From JADJQU01 sp035490315 (GTDB taxonomy: Bacteria > Planctomycetota > UBA1135 > GCA-002686595), in NCBI GenBank assembly GCA_035490315.1, contig DATHET010000129.1, forward strand, positions 1 to 60,082: DNA of 60,082 nucleotides. Direction: 5' to 3'. The notes below the pieces were generated by a model, which did no database searches, was not told the DNA's origin, and was given only the letters and a program-made list of their open reading frames with translations. Position 1 is the stretch's first letter; the number at the start of each line of letters is the position of its first letter. Of this stretch, positions 51,813-60,082 are shown in pieces. A program made the position numbers and the translations under genes.

Positions 51813-53789
51813 ATGAGCGCCGGTGAGAGCGACCCATCGGGCGACGCGCCGCTAGGGAGCGAGTCGCGTGGATTGGATGGACTGGCGATCGCGCTCGCGC
51901 TGCTCAGCCTGGCGGCCGGCGCCGCGGCGCTGGGATGGTTGCCGAGCTGGTGTCTGCCGCTCTGCGCGGGGCCGGCGTTGTTCGCGGCCGCGGCCTTGCC
52001 CTTGATCGCGCGCTGGAGCCCGCTGCCCGCGGATCCGCTGAAGCTCGCGGTGTTCACGCTCGCGCTGTCGCCGCCGCTGGCGGCGTGTCTGTGGGCCGGA
52101 TGGCACCTGGTCTTCGACGGGAACGTGGCCTTCGTGGCCTGCGCGGCGACCTGCGCAGTCGGGCACCTGGCGAGCCTGGGGAGACGGGTGCGCAAGACTC
52201 CCTGGTCAGCGGTGCGGATTGGCATCGGACTTGGCGGTCTCGCACTCGCCGCCGGAGCGGGCTTCCTGCTGCTGCGCGGCAATGCGCCGCGTCTCGCCGA
52301 GCCAGGCCTCGCTCGCGCCGCGGTCGCGATGGCGGTCGATCGCTCGCTGCCGCCGCAGCATCCATGGCTCGCGGGCGAGGCCTGGTCCCAGGCCTGGAGC
52401 GCGGATCTCCTGGCCGCGTTCACCATGCGCGCCCTGCACGTCGCGCCGACCTTCGCCCACGCGCTGTTCACGGTGCTCGCCGCGCTGCTCGCGCCGCTCT
52501 TGCTCTATCTGCTCGCTTCGTCCTTGTGGAACGAAGCGAGGCGCAGCGTCGTGGCCTGCCTGCTCGCCCTGTGCGCCTGCGCGCCGCCGGCCAGCCTCGC
52601 ATTCCGGCCCTTCCTGGTCGCCGGTCCATCCGCGCTCGCGCTTGGATTGGCGCTGGCCGGTCTGGTCGCGGCTTCCCACGCACTGCGCCACGGCAAGCGA
52701 CCATGGATCCTCTTGTGCGCGCTGCCTCTGGGAGCCGCGCTGTGCATCGATCTCGCCAGCGCCTGGCCAGCAGCCCTGGCCGTGGTGCTCGCCGCACTTT
52801 CGCCGACTTGCGACAAGGACGCGCGACCGCGGATGCTGCTCGCGATCTGCGTCGCCTGCCTGCCGGCGCTGATCCAAGCGCGTCTCTTGCCGCCGACGGC
52901 GAGCCTGCTCGACGACAGACTGAGCGCCGCGGCGCTGGGAGCCATGATCCGCTGGATCATCCCGGCCGGGGTCGCGATCGCGATCGTGTGGCGCAGCCTT
53001 GTCCCCGAACGTCGAGCCGTGGTGGTGCTGGTCGCGGCCGCCGCGGTCAGCGCCCTTGCCGGAGCGAGTCTCGCGCCGGCCTGGACCGATCCGCGCAGTG
53101 CTGTGAGCCTTGCCCTGTTCAGCCTCGCGCTGCTCAGCGCGGGGCTGATGCCGGCTTCGGATGCGCCTAATTCCTGGCGCGTCTGGATCGTCGGGCTCGC
53201 AGGCTTGGCGCTGTGCGGCCTGCAAGTCTCGCGCCTGGCCCAGGCCGCCGCGCCGCTGCTCGAGGCTTCGAAGCTCGGCGACAAGCTCGTAGGCGAGACC
53301 GTCGGTGCCCTCGAGCCGATCAGCAGCGAGGCTTCCGCGGTCGATCTGCGCGCCGCGCTGGCCTACCTGCGCGCCGATCCGCGGCTGCGCGAGGACCGCG
53401 CCGTCCTGATCGCCTGCCCGGTGCACAATCCGTATCGCACGACGCGCGATCTTCCCGAGGGCGGACTCGCCGCCTGCGCGGGGATCGCGCTCTACGGCGA
53501 CACGCGCTCGAAGATCGTGGAAGGGGAGCCGCAGTTCCAGCCGCGTCTCGAGGAGCTCCTGCGCTTCTTCCGCAGCGACTCGGATTTCGATCCGACCATT
53601 TTTCCGCGTCTCGAGCGCGAGGGCGCGCGCGCGGTCGTCGCGCTGGTGCGCGAGGAGGATTTCGCGCTCAGTCCGGGACTGCCCGGCAAGCTGACGCGCC
53701 TTGGATTCGCTCCCTGGCGCGATTTCCGCGGCGTCCATCTCTACATCGGGCCGCGGCAGATCAGCGCGCGCTACCTGGAGAAGCCGTGA
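51813..53789 (+). CDS. Multi-pass membrane protein, possible GT-C-like
   Basis: 658 residues. More than ten hydrophobic helices run from ~25 (GLAIALALLSLAAGAAALGWL) to ~480. A soluble C-terminal domain of ~170 residues follows (VDLRAALAYLRADPRLREDRAVLIACPVHNPYRTTRDLPEG...GVHLYIGPRQISARYLEKP). The layout of helices then a periplasmic domain, and its gene pairing with the next protein, resemble GT-C glycosyltransferases or related polymer-assembly proteins. I see no diagnostic motif, so the function stays open. It starts 5 nt after the sulfatase-like gene, and its stop overlaps the next start (GTGA, 53786-53789). Confidence 0.65.
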   Translation: MSAGESDPSGDAPLGSESRGLDGLAIALALLSLAAGAAALGWLPSWCLPLCAGPALFAAAALPLIARWSPLPADPLKLAVFTLALSPPLAACLWAGWHLVFDGNVAFVACAATCAVGHLASLGRRVRKTPWSAVRIGIGLGGLALAAGAGFLLLRGNAPRLAEPGLARAAVAMAVDRSLPPQHPWLAGEAWSQAWSADLLAAFTMRALHVAPTFAHALFTVLAALLAPLLLYLLASSLWNEARRSVVACLLALCACAPPASLAFRPFLVAGPSALALGLALAGLVAASHALRHGKRPWILLCALPLGAALCIDLASAWPAALAVVLAALSPTCDKDARPRMLLAICVACLPALIQARLLPPTASLLDDRLSAAALGAMIRWIIPAGVAIAIVWRSLVPERRAVVVLVAAAAVSALAGASLAPAWTDPRSAVSLALFSLALLSAGLMPASDAPNSWRVWIVGLAGLALCGLQVSRLAQAAAPLLEASKLGDKLVGETVGALEPISSEASAVDLRAALAYLRADPRLREDRAVLIACPVHNPYRTTRDLPEGGLAACAGIALYGDTRSKIVEGEPQFQPRLEELLRFFRSDSDFDPTIFPRLEREGARAVVALVREEDFALSPGLPGKLTRLGFAPWRDFRGVHLYIGPRQISARYLEKP

Positions 53790-55456
53790 GTCAGCAGGCC
53801 GCGGCGATCCGCCCGATCGAGGCCCCGGTGCTCGATTCCAAGGATCGCGCGGGAGCCTTCGCGATCTTCGCCCTGCTGCTCGCGCTCTACACACTGACGT
53901 TCAGCGGCCTGCCGGACAATCCCGACGCCGAGGTCGAGTTCCAGACCGTGCGCAGCCTGGCGCAGGAGGCTCACTTCGCCCTGGGCAGCACTCCCGAAGC
54001 CGACGCGATCCTCTTGGCGCAATTCGACGTCGCGCCGGGCGGACCGGGCCGCGAAGGACGCTGGTATTCCTGGTTCGGCGTGGGCCAGGCGATCGTCGCA
54101 CTGCCTTTCTATTTCGCGGGCGAGCTGGCCGAGCGGGTCTTCCCCGAAGTCGAAGCGCTGCATGCGCAGACATCGGATTACGGAGCGAGGCGCAGCGAGT
54201 ACTGGCAGCACCTCGCGGTCGGATGGCGCAACTCGCTGCTCGCCGCGGCCACCGCGGCTCTGCTCGCGATCGCGGCGCGGCGACTTGGCGCTTCGCGCCG
54301 CAGCGCGCTGCTTTCGGCCTTGTTGTTCGGCACGGCGACTTTCGTCTGGCCCCAGGCGCGCTCGACCCTCTCGGACGTGCAGGCCATGTTCTGTCTGTGC
54401 CTGGCCTTCGAGCGCTGGCTGGCCTACCGGTCCACGGCGCGCGAAGCGCCATGGACCCTCGCTACGGCGGGTGGAGCCCTCGCCCTCGCGGTCCTGACTC
54501 GCGTGGCGATCGCGCCGGCCGCGGTCGTCGTCGCGGCTGCGTGTCTCGGCTCGATGGTCGCGCACCGCTCGCGCACGCTTTCCTGGTGCGCCTTCCTCGC
54601 GCCGATCGCGCTCGGCGCCGCGCTGTTCTTGTTGACCAATGCACTGCGCTTCAGCTCGCTGACGCAGACGGGCTACCACGTCGCCCTCGCCGAGGGCAGC
54701 TTCTTCACTTACCCGCTGCATCTGGGGATCGCCGGCATCCTGATTTCGCCGGGCAAGGGGCTCCTGTGGATGGCGCCGCTCGTGCTGCTCGTCCCGATCG
54801 GCTTCCACCGCGCTCGCGCCGGCGGCGAACGAGCCTGGCCCTGGCTCGCCTGCCTGACGAGCCTCGCGGTCGCCGCGCCGATCCTGTGCACCCAGACCTG
54901 GCACGGAGCCTGGACTTACGGGCCGCGCTATCTGCTTCCCTGCCTGCCCTTCCTGTGGCCCGCGGTCGCCCTGGCTTTCGACCGCGCGCGCGAGCGACGC
55001 TTGGTGCTCGGCGCAGCGACGCTCTTGTCGCTGCTCGGTTTCGCGACCGCGATCCCCGGCGTGGTCGTCGATCACATGACGCACCAGGATCTCGCCGTGC
55101 AGGCGGCGCGGATCGCCTGGCCTGAGCCGGGTGGAAGCGACGAGCGCGAGCGCGACGCCGCGCGCTTCCTTTCGATCCAGTGGGACTGGCGCTTCGCGGC
55201 TCCCTGGGCCCACTGGCGCATCGCGGCCCTGCGCGCGCGCGGGAATGGCGATGCCTACTCCGCTCGCCAGCTGTTCGGCGTCGACAGCAATGCCGTGGTC
55301 ACGTCCCAGCACGACCGCGAATCGGGCTGGCGCCACTTCGCCTGGGTCTACCTGCGCGACAAGCTCGGAGGACCGGCCTGGATCCTCTTGGCCTGGGCTG
55401 GATCGTGGCTGGTGGTGGCCCTGGCGGCCTGGCGGCGTGCGCAGGGGTCCCGCTGA
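53786..55456 (+). CDS. Integral-membrane GT-C-type glycosyltransferase-like protein
   Basis: 556 residues from GTG 53786. The first helix (GAFAIFALLLALYTLTF) leads to a short loop with acidic residues (SGLPDNPDAEVEFQTVRSLAQEA), the place of the catalytic/metal acids in GT-C enzymes. About ten further helices follow, with WYSWFGVGQAIVALPFYFAGELA and a late TWHGAWTYGPRYLLPCLPFLWP, a pattern common in dolichyl-phosphate-mannose-type (PMT/ArnT-like) transferases. It probably transfers a sugar from a lipid carrier on the periplasmic side. Coupled to the preceding membrane protein. Confidence 0.7.
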   Translation: MSQQAAAIRPIEAPVLDSKDRAGAFAIFALLLALYTLTFSGLPDNPDAEVEFQTVRSLAQEAHFALGSTPEADAILLAQFDVAPGGPGREGRWYSWFGVGQAIVALPFYFAGELAERVFPEVEALHAQTSDYGARRSEYWQHLAVGWRNSLLAAATAALLAIAARRLGASRRSALLSALLFGTATFVWPQARSTLSDVQAMFCLCLAFERWLAYRSTAREAPWTLATAGGALALAVLTRVAIAPAAVVVAAACLGSMVAHRSRTLSWCAFLAPIALGAALFLLTNALRFSSLTQTGYHVALAEGSFFTYPLHLGIAGILISPGKGLLWMAPLVLLVPIGFHRARAGGERAWPWLACLTSLAVAAPILCTQTWHGAWTYGPRYLLPCLPFLWPAVALAFDRARERRLVLGAATLLSLLGFATAIPGVVVDHMTHQDLAVQAARIAWPEPGGSDERERDAARFLSIQWDWRFAAPWAHWRIAALRARGNGDAYSARQLFGVDSNAVVTSQHDRESGWRHFAWVYLRDKLGGPAWILLAWAGSWLVVALAAWRRAQGSR

Positions 55457-55511
55457 CGGGTTCGAGGCGCCCGGGGCTCAAGCCAGGCGCCCGGCTCCTC
55501 GATAGTCGAGC

Positions 55512-56276
55512 GTGGTCGTCTCGTTCTCCAGTCGGATCCTGATCGGTCTCGCCCTGATCTCGGGCGCGCTGGCGGGCCAGCCTGGCCTCGAGGCCGCGCA
55601 GGGCTCGGACACCGACACGAGCGCCAGGACACAGCGTCTCGAATGCTTCGAATTGCGCAGCAGCGCCGCGGGACCAGCGGTCGGCTACGCGAGCCTGCAC
55701 CGCACCGACAGCGAGCGCGGGACGATGCTCGAGTGGCAGATCAACTTCCCCGACGACGAGCTCGACATCTGGCACACCGAGACGCTCGACGCCTCGGGCG
55801 CGCGCTGGATCTGGCGCGAGCGGCAGGAGCGGCGATCGCGCTCGGTGGTCGTCGAGCGCAAGGACGCTGGCTTGAACGTCACGGAGTGGGGGCGGCAGAT
55901 CGTTTGGCGCCGCGCCCTCGCCGCCGACGGTTCCAGCTTCTTCCCGCTCGAGCTCGAGGAGCGTCTGCGCGCTGGCGAAGCGATTCCCAAGGAGCTTGCG
56001 ATCTTCGATCCCATGGGCAACGACATCGATCTGCTGCGCGTGGTCCAGGACAACGGCCAGGCTGGCCAGCAGGACGCGCTGCGCCGCACCGACCTCGTGC
56101 GGCCGGACGGCACGCTCGCCGCGAGCTGGACGTTTCACGGCGGGGAACTCTTGAGCTTTGCCTGGCAGCGCGGCGGCTTGATCGCCGTGCGCGTCGCTCC
56201 GGAGCGCTTCGCTTCGCACACCGTGCGGACCGCGAGGCTCGAAGCGCAGCCGCCCGCGACGTCGATCCGCCGCTAG
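55512..56276 (+). CDS. Secreted protein of unknown function
   Basis: 254 residues from GTG 55512. Signal peptide ILIGLALISGALAGQ, likely cleaved near LEAAQ. The mature part is beta-rich (LEWQINFPDDELDIWHTETLD; RWIWRERQERRSRSVVVERKD; FFPLELEERLRAG; AASWTFHGGELLSFAWQRGGLIAVRV). It resembles a periplasmic lipid- or substrate-binding sandwich, but I recognise no family. It lies 55 nt after the GT-C-like gene and 181 nt before the efflux operon, so it may belong to neither. Confidence 0.6.
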   Translation: MVVSFSSRILIGLALISGALAGQPGLEAAQGSDTDTSARTQRLECFELRSSAAGPAVGYASLHRTDSERGTMLEWQINFPDDELDIWHTETLDASGARWIWRERQERRSRSVVVERKDAGLNVTEWGRQIVWRRALAADGSSFFPLELEERLRAGEAIPKELAIFDPMGNDIDLLRVVQDNGQAGQQDALRRTDLVRPDGTLAASWTFHGGELLSFAWQRGGLIAVRVAPERFASHTVRTARLEAQPPATSIRR

Positions 56277-56457
56277 CGAATCCTCGGCGCACTCCGGCGA
56301 GCCTGTGAGGCCCTGGTAAAACTTGGGCCCGCGCCAGACCCCTGGGAGGGGGATCGTGCGCGATCGCTCCCGCGCGAAGTATCCTGCAGGCTGCCTCTTT
56401 CGTGCGAGAGGACCCGCGGCTTTGCGCGGTCCACCGCCGTCCCGGGTTTTGCACAGC

Positions 56458-58155
56458 ATGCACATCGCGATCGCGCCCCGACCAGTGCCCGCCTCCAGCT
56501 CCGGCGCGGTAGTCCTCGCCTTCGCGCTCGGTCTGGCCCTCGCGTCCTGCAAGACCGCCGCCGAGCAGCGGGCCGACGCGGACCGCGAGGTCTACGCCTT
56601 GATCGAGCAGCGGCGCGCCGCCATCGGCAGCGCCGATCGGCCGTTCACGATCGAGCCCGACCCGAACAGTCTGCGGCGCAAGCTCGAGCGCGGCGAGGTC
56701 GACCTGCTCCAGCCCTTGACCCTGGTGCAGTGCCTCGACATCGCCGCGGAAAACAGCCACGACTTCCAGGACCAGCGCGAAAGCTTCTACCTCAGCGCCC
56801 TCGACCTGACCCTCGAGCGCTATCGATTCGCGTTCCAGACCCAGGGCGTGCTCGGAGCGCTGCTCTCGGGCGATGGCGACGGCGCGACCAGCGCCAGCGG
56901 CCTGGCCGATCTCCGCTTGGCCCGGCTGCTCGGAACCGGAGCCCTGATCGCCGGCAACATCGGCCTGTCGGTCGCGCGCGACCTGACCCACGGCGACGCT
57001 TTCAACCTGGTGACCAACGCCGGCGTGGCGATCTCGCAACCGCTGCTGGCCGGGTCCAATCCGCGCATCGTGCGCGAGCCGCTGACCCAGGCGGAGCGCA
57101 ACCTCGTGTACGCGTCGCGCAGCTACGAGCGCTTCCGGCGCACCTACGCCGTCGACGTCTCCGGACGCGTGTACCGCATCCTGCAGCAGGCGGACGCGGT
57201 GGTGAACGAGGAGAGCAACTACGCCAACCTGCAGATCCTGCGCAAGCGCAACGAAGCCCTCGCGGAATCGGGCCGCCTCTCGGCGATCGAAGTCGACCAG
57301 GCGCGCCAGGACGAATTGCGCTCGCGAGATCGCCTGGTGCAGGAGCGCCAGCGCTACGAGTCGCTGATCGACGGCTTCAAGGTCTTCCTCGGCCTGCCCG
57401 TGCCGATCACGCTTTCGATCGATCCGGCGGAGCTGACGCGGCTTGGCGAGCGCGAGCCCGAGGAATTCAATCTCGACATGGCGCAGCTCGACCTGCTCGC
57501 GCTGCGGCTGCGCCTCGACCATCAGACGGCCCTCGATCGCCGCGATGACGCGGAGCGCGGTGCCGAAGTGGCCGCCGACGCGCTGCGCTCGAGCCTGAAC
57601 CTGACCTCGAGCGTCGGCGTGGAGAGCCCTGAGGGCCGGCCGCTCGACATCCGCTCGCAGAATCTCACCTGGACCGTCGGGCTGGACGCCGACATCGCGC
57701 TCGACCGTTTTCCGGAGCGCAACCGCTTCCGCGCGGCCCTGATCCAGGTCGAGGCCACCCGGCGCGACGCCGAGGCCAGCGGCGACAACATCCAGGTCGC
57801 CCTGCGCAACGATCTGCGCGAGACTGCGGCAACCCTGGAGGGTTACAAGATCCAGAGGCTTGCCGTGACCATCGCCGAACGACGTATCGAAAGCGCCACG
57901 ATGAACCTCGAGGCCGGCCGCGCGACCACGCGCGACCTGCTCGAATCCCAGGCCGCCCTGCTCGAGGCCAAGAACGCGGCCACCGCGGCCCTGATCGACT
58001 ACCAGCTGGCGCGCCTGGCCCTGTTCCGCGATCTCGAGCTCCTGCGCGTGGACCAGAATGGGATCGGATTCGAGCGCGAGCTCCTGGCGAGCGCGACCCC
58101 TGCGGCAGGCAATGAACCCGTGCAAGGCAACCCGCCTGCGGAGCAACGTCCATGA
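56458..58155 (+). CDS. TolC-family outer-membrane efflux lipoprotein
   Basis: 565 residues from ATG 56458, chosen because it gives a lipoprotein signal ending LASC (C31); the frame is open from 56323. Two OEP domains are visible, with long helices (TQAERNLVYASRSYERFRRTYAVDVSGRVYRILQQAD; EALAESGRLSAIEVDQARQDELRSRDRLVQERQRYESLIDGFKVFLGLP; NLEAGRATTRDLLESQAALLEAKNAATAALIDYQLARLALFRDLELL). It forms the outer-membrane channel of a tripartite pump with the next two genes. Lipidated members are typical of NodT/OprM-type channels. ATGA overlap with the adaptor (58152-58155). Confidence 0.9.
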   Translation: MHIAIAPRPVPASSSGAVVLAFALGLALASCKTAAEQRADADREVYALIEQRRAAIGSADRPFTIEPDPNSLRRKLERGEVDLLQPLTLVQCLDIAAENSHDFQDQRESFYLSALDLTLERYRFAFQTQGVLGALLSGDGDGATSASGLADLRLARLLGTGALIAGNIGLSVARDLTHGDAFNLVTNAGVAISQPLLAGSNPRIVREPLTQAERNLVYASRSYERFRRTYAVDVSGRVYRILQQADAVVNEESNYANLQILRKRNEALAESGRLSAIEVDQARQDELRSRDRLVQERQRYESLIDGFKVFLGLPVPITLSIDPAELTRLGEREPEEFNLDMAQLDLLALRLRLDHQTALDRRDDAERGAEVAADALRSSLNLTSSVGVESPEGRPLDIRSQNLTWTVGLDADIALDRFPERNRFRAALIQVEATRRDAEASGDNIQVALRNDLRETAATLEGYKIQRLAVTIAERRIESATMNLEAGRATTRDLLESQAALLEAKNAATAALIDYQLARLALFRDLELLRVDQNGIGFERELLASATPAAGNEPVQGNPPAEQRP

Positions 58156-59993
58156 GCAAGAAACAAACTCCGAAGACCTGGGTCTGGATCGCGGCCGTCG
58201 TGATCGTCGGAGGCAGCGTGATCGCCTACGGCCGCGGCCCCGGCAAGTGGTTCTCCGACGCCAGCTCGGCCGCGATTCCCGGAGCGACGGTGCGCCGCGG
58301 TCCCCTGGCGATCCGCGTCGTCGAGCGCGGCAGCCTCAAGGCCGCGGACTTCGTCTCGATCAAGAACGAATTGGAAGGCTCCTCGACGATCCTCTCGCTG
58401 GTCAAGGAAGGCGTGCTGGTCAAAGAGGGCGATCTGATCGCCGAGCTCGACGCGACCAACCAGATCGAGAAGCAGGTGGCCCAGGAAATCGCCGTGCGCA
58501 ACGCCAACGCGGCCCTGGTCAAGTCGACCCAGACCTACGCGATCCAGCAGAGCCAGAACGAGAGCGACATCGCCCAGGCGCGCCAGAAGCTGGCCTTCGC
58601 CGAGCAGGATCTGCGCAAGTACCTCGAGGGCGACAAGCTCTTGACCCTGTCGAAAGCGAACCAGGCGATCACGCTGCAGCAGGAAGATTTCAAGCGCGCC
58701 AAGAACAAGCTCGAGTGGTCGGAGAAGCTGGCGACCAAGGGCTTCCTGACCGCGACCGAGCTCGAGGCGGACACCTTGTCGAAGAATCGCTCGGACGTGC
58801 TGCTCGTCCAGGCGATCAAGGAGCGCGACCTGCTGGTCCAGTTCCAGGTCGACCGCGACACCGACACCTTGCAGGCCGACCTCGCCGAGGCCAAGCGCGA
58901 GCTCGAGCGCGTGATCCTGCAGGCCAAGGCGCGGCTGGTCGACTTCGAGTCCGACATGCTGACCAATGAGGCCAAGCTCAAGATCGAGCGCGAGAAGCTC
59001 TCCAAGCTCGACAACCAGATCGCCAAGGCCAAGATCTACGCGCCCAAGGCCGGGATGGTGGTCTACGCCAAGGCGGACGAAGGCGGCCGCGGCATGGGCC
59101 AGTCACAACCGATCCAGGAAGGCACGCAGGTTCGCGAGCGCCAGGAGCTGATCACGATCCCGACCGCCGGCGGCATGCTCGGCACGGTCAGCCTGCACGA
59201 ATCGGTGCTCAAGCAGATCCGCCCGGGCCTCTTGTGCGACGTGCGCGTCGATGCGATCCCCGGGATGCAATTCCACGGCTCGGTGAAGAGCGTCGCGGTG
59301 CTGCCGGACCAGAACTCGTGGTTCGCGAATCCGAACACGCGCCTGTACACGACGATGATCGACATCTTCGACGGCGTCGACGAGATGCGGCCGGGCATGT
59401 CCTGCTGGGTCGAGATCCGCGTCGAGGACGTCGCCGACGCGATCTACGTGCCCGTGCAATCCGTCTTCCGCCACCTCGGCAAGAACATCTGCTTCGTCGA
59501 TCGCGGCTCGGGCAAGTACGACGTGGTCACGGTCAAGACCGGCCGCTTCAACGACAGCCACGTCGAGGTGACCGAGGGCTTGACCGAGGGCCAGATCGTG
59601 CTGCTCGCTCCGCCGGCGACCTTCCAGATCCAGGCGGGAGCCACTCCGGAAGAGGAGGGAGTGCCCGCGGGCGCGGCCCAGGTCCCGCCCGGCGGTCCGA
59701 TGCCCGGGGCGGCGAATGGCGAGGCCGGCGGGAATGGCGGCGCGCCCGCGGATGCGGTTCCCGGAAGTCGCGGCCCGCGCGGCCAGCGCGGCGGCGGAGA
59801 CAACGCCGGCGGCGGCCCTGGCCGAGGAAACTTCAGCGGCGAACGTGGCTCGCGCGGCAACCGCGGTCCGCGTCCGTCGGGCGAAGCGACGCCGGAGAAG
59901 AGCGGCGAGAAGACCGAGACTCCCGCGGACGGGGACACCGACACGTTGAAGACAGAGAAATCGGACTCCGCCAAGCCGGGCGGCGATCGGTGA
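58152..59993 (+). CDS. HlyD/MacA-type periplasmic adaptor (membrane fusion protein)
   Basis: 613 residues. An N-terminal membrane anchor (WVWIAAVVIVGGSVIAYG) is followed by a lipoyl-type half motif (VKEGVLVKEGDLIAELDATN), a long coiled coil (~95-300, e.g. ESDIAQARQKLAFAEQDLRKYLEGDK; EKLSKLDNQIAKAKIYAPKAGMVVYA) and beta-barrel/MP domains (IRPGLLCDVRVDAIPGMQFHGSV; GMSCWVEIRVEDVADAIYVPVQSVFR). The last ~100 residues are Gly/Pro/Arg-rich and disordered, which is unusual for the family. It bridges the inner-membrane transporter and the TolC-like channel. GTGA overlap with the ATPase gene. Confidence 0.9.
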   Translation: MSKKQTPKTWVWIAAVVIVGGSVIAYGRGPGKWFSDASSAAIPGATVRRGPLAIRVVERGSLKAADFVSIKNELEGSSTILSLVKEGVLVKEGDLIAELDATNQIEKQVAQEIAVRNANAALVKSTQTYAIQQSQNESDIAQARQKLAFAEQDLRKYLEGDKLLTLSKANQAITLQQEDFKRAKNKLEWSEKLATKGFLTATELEADTLSKNRSDVLLVQAIKERDLLVQFQVDRDTDTLQADLAEAKRELERVILQAKARLVDFESDMLTNEAKLKIEREKLSKLDNQIAKAKIYAPKAGMVVYAKADEGGRGMGQSQPIQEGTQVRERQELITIPTAGGMLGTVSLHESVLKQIRPGLLCDVRVDAIPGMQFHGSVKSVAVLPDQNSWFANPNTRLYTTMIDIFDGVDEMRPGMSCWVEIRVEDVADAIYVPVQSVFRHLGKNICFVDRGSGKYDVVTVKTGRFNDSHVEVTEGLTEGQIVLLAPPATFQIQAGATPEEEGVPAGAAQVPPGGPMPGAANGEAGGNGGAPADAVPGSRGPRGQRGGGDNAGGGPGRGNFSGERGSRGNRGPRPSGEATPEKSGEKTETPADGDTDTLKTEKSDSAKPGGDR

Positions 59994-60082
59994 GTTCCGC
60001 CCAGGCCGTCCAGGCCGCACCCGTCGCAGCCCTCGAGCACGTCTCGCGCGTCTACCGCATGGGGCAGACCGACGTGCGCGCC
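59990..60082 (+). CDS. ABC transporter ATP-binding protein (MacB-like), 3'-truncated by window edge
   Basis: 31 codons from GTG 59990, overlapping the adaptor stop. The translation contains ALEHVSRVYRMGQTDVRA, the N-terminus of MacB/LolD-type ATPases (LENVSKvYrmGxxxVxAL). With the TolC and HlyD homologues upstream it completes a MacAB-TolC-like ATP-driven exporter. Walker motifs lie beyond the window. Confidence 0.8.
   Translation, partial: MSSAQAVQAAPVAALEHVSRVYRMGQTDVRA

Noticed and set aside
1..60082. CRISPR arrays, tRNA/rRNA genes, intact insertion sequences
   Set aside because: No regularly spaced direct repeats, no cloverleaf or rRNA signatures, and no transposase motifs were found by reading.

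Overview
The window reads as chromosomal DNA of a high-GC, double-membrane bacterium. One hand-counted 60-nt line at 33541 has 42 G/C of 60. It carries many lipoprotein signal peptides, a secretin, type IV pilus ATPases, an OmpA-domain lipoprotein and a TolC/HlyD efflux set. Large Ig-like plus glycine-rich lipoproteins, a second EF-G-type GTPase, few clear Shine-Dalgarno sites and frequent ATGA/GTGA gene overlaps fit an uncultured Planctomycetota-like lineage best. That placement is inference; no rRNA or tRNA gene was seen.

Layout. 1-261 is the C-terminal end of a pilus/type II secretin, closed by a strong hairpin. 854-5877 holds an unusual RNase E/G and then rplU-rpmA-obgE. 6009-12205 carries a PilU/PilT-like ATPase, a GspC-like PDZ protein, coaX, a truncated MnmE-like GTPase and pyrB fused to a PyrI-type zinc domain. 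12934-25424 is a run of four secreted lipoproteins; the second and third are near-identical 3.35-kb tandem copies, and a relic of the first gene's 3' end lies between them. 25421-35101 holds prepilin peptidase, an OmpA-like lipoprotein, an EF-G paralogue, pilT, pilB, pilC and a type IV pilin, with a textbook terminator after pilC. 35164-36866 (minus) is tatD plus a lipoprotein. 37294-40626 is another giant glycine-rich lipoprotein. 40670-43780 is an amidohydrolase, an NrnA-like DHH phosphoesterase and a metallophosphoesterase.

43781-46558 is compositionally different (a sampled line at 45181 has 28 G/C of 60). It encodes on the minus strand a cysteine-rich secreted protein with a strong Shine-Dalgarno and a single-pass membrane protein. 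46559-50007 (minus) holds a carboxypeptidase-regulatory-like repeat protein and proline dehydrogenase. 50081-55456 is cutA, a degenerate sulfatase-fold protein and two multi-pass membrane proteins, the second GT-C-like. 55512-60082 is a secreted unknown followed by a TolC-HlyD-MacB-type efflux operon that runs off the window.

How the parts fit. The window supplies most of a type IV pilus/type II-like export machine (secretin end, GspC-like protein, PilD, PilT, PilU-like, PilB, PilC, pilin) interleaved with at least five large secreted lipoproteins. The lipoproteins may be cell-surface or exported products of this machinery. The most unusual items are the expanding lipoprotein family, the PyrB-zinc-domain fusion, the GTPase and sulfatase homologues missing key motifs, the low-GC cysteine-rich gene pair, and a ~237-nt imperfect inverted repeat upstream of the EF-G paralogue.
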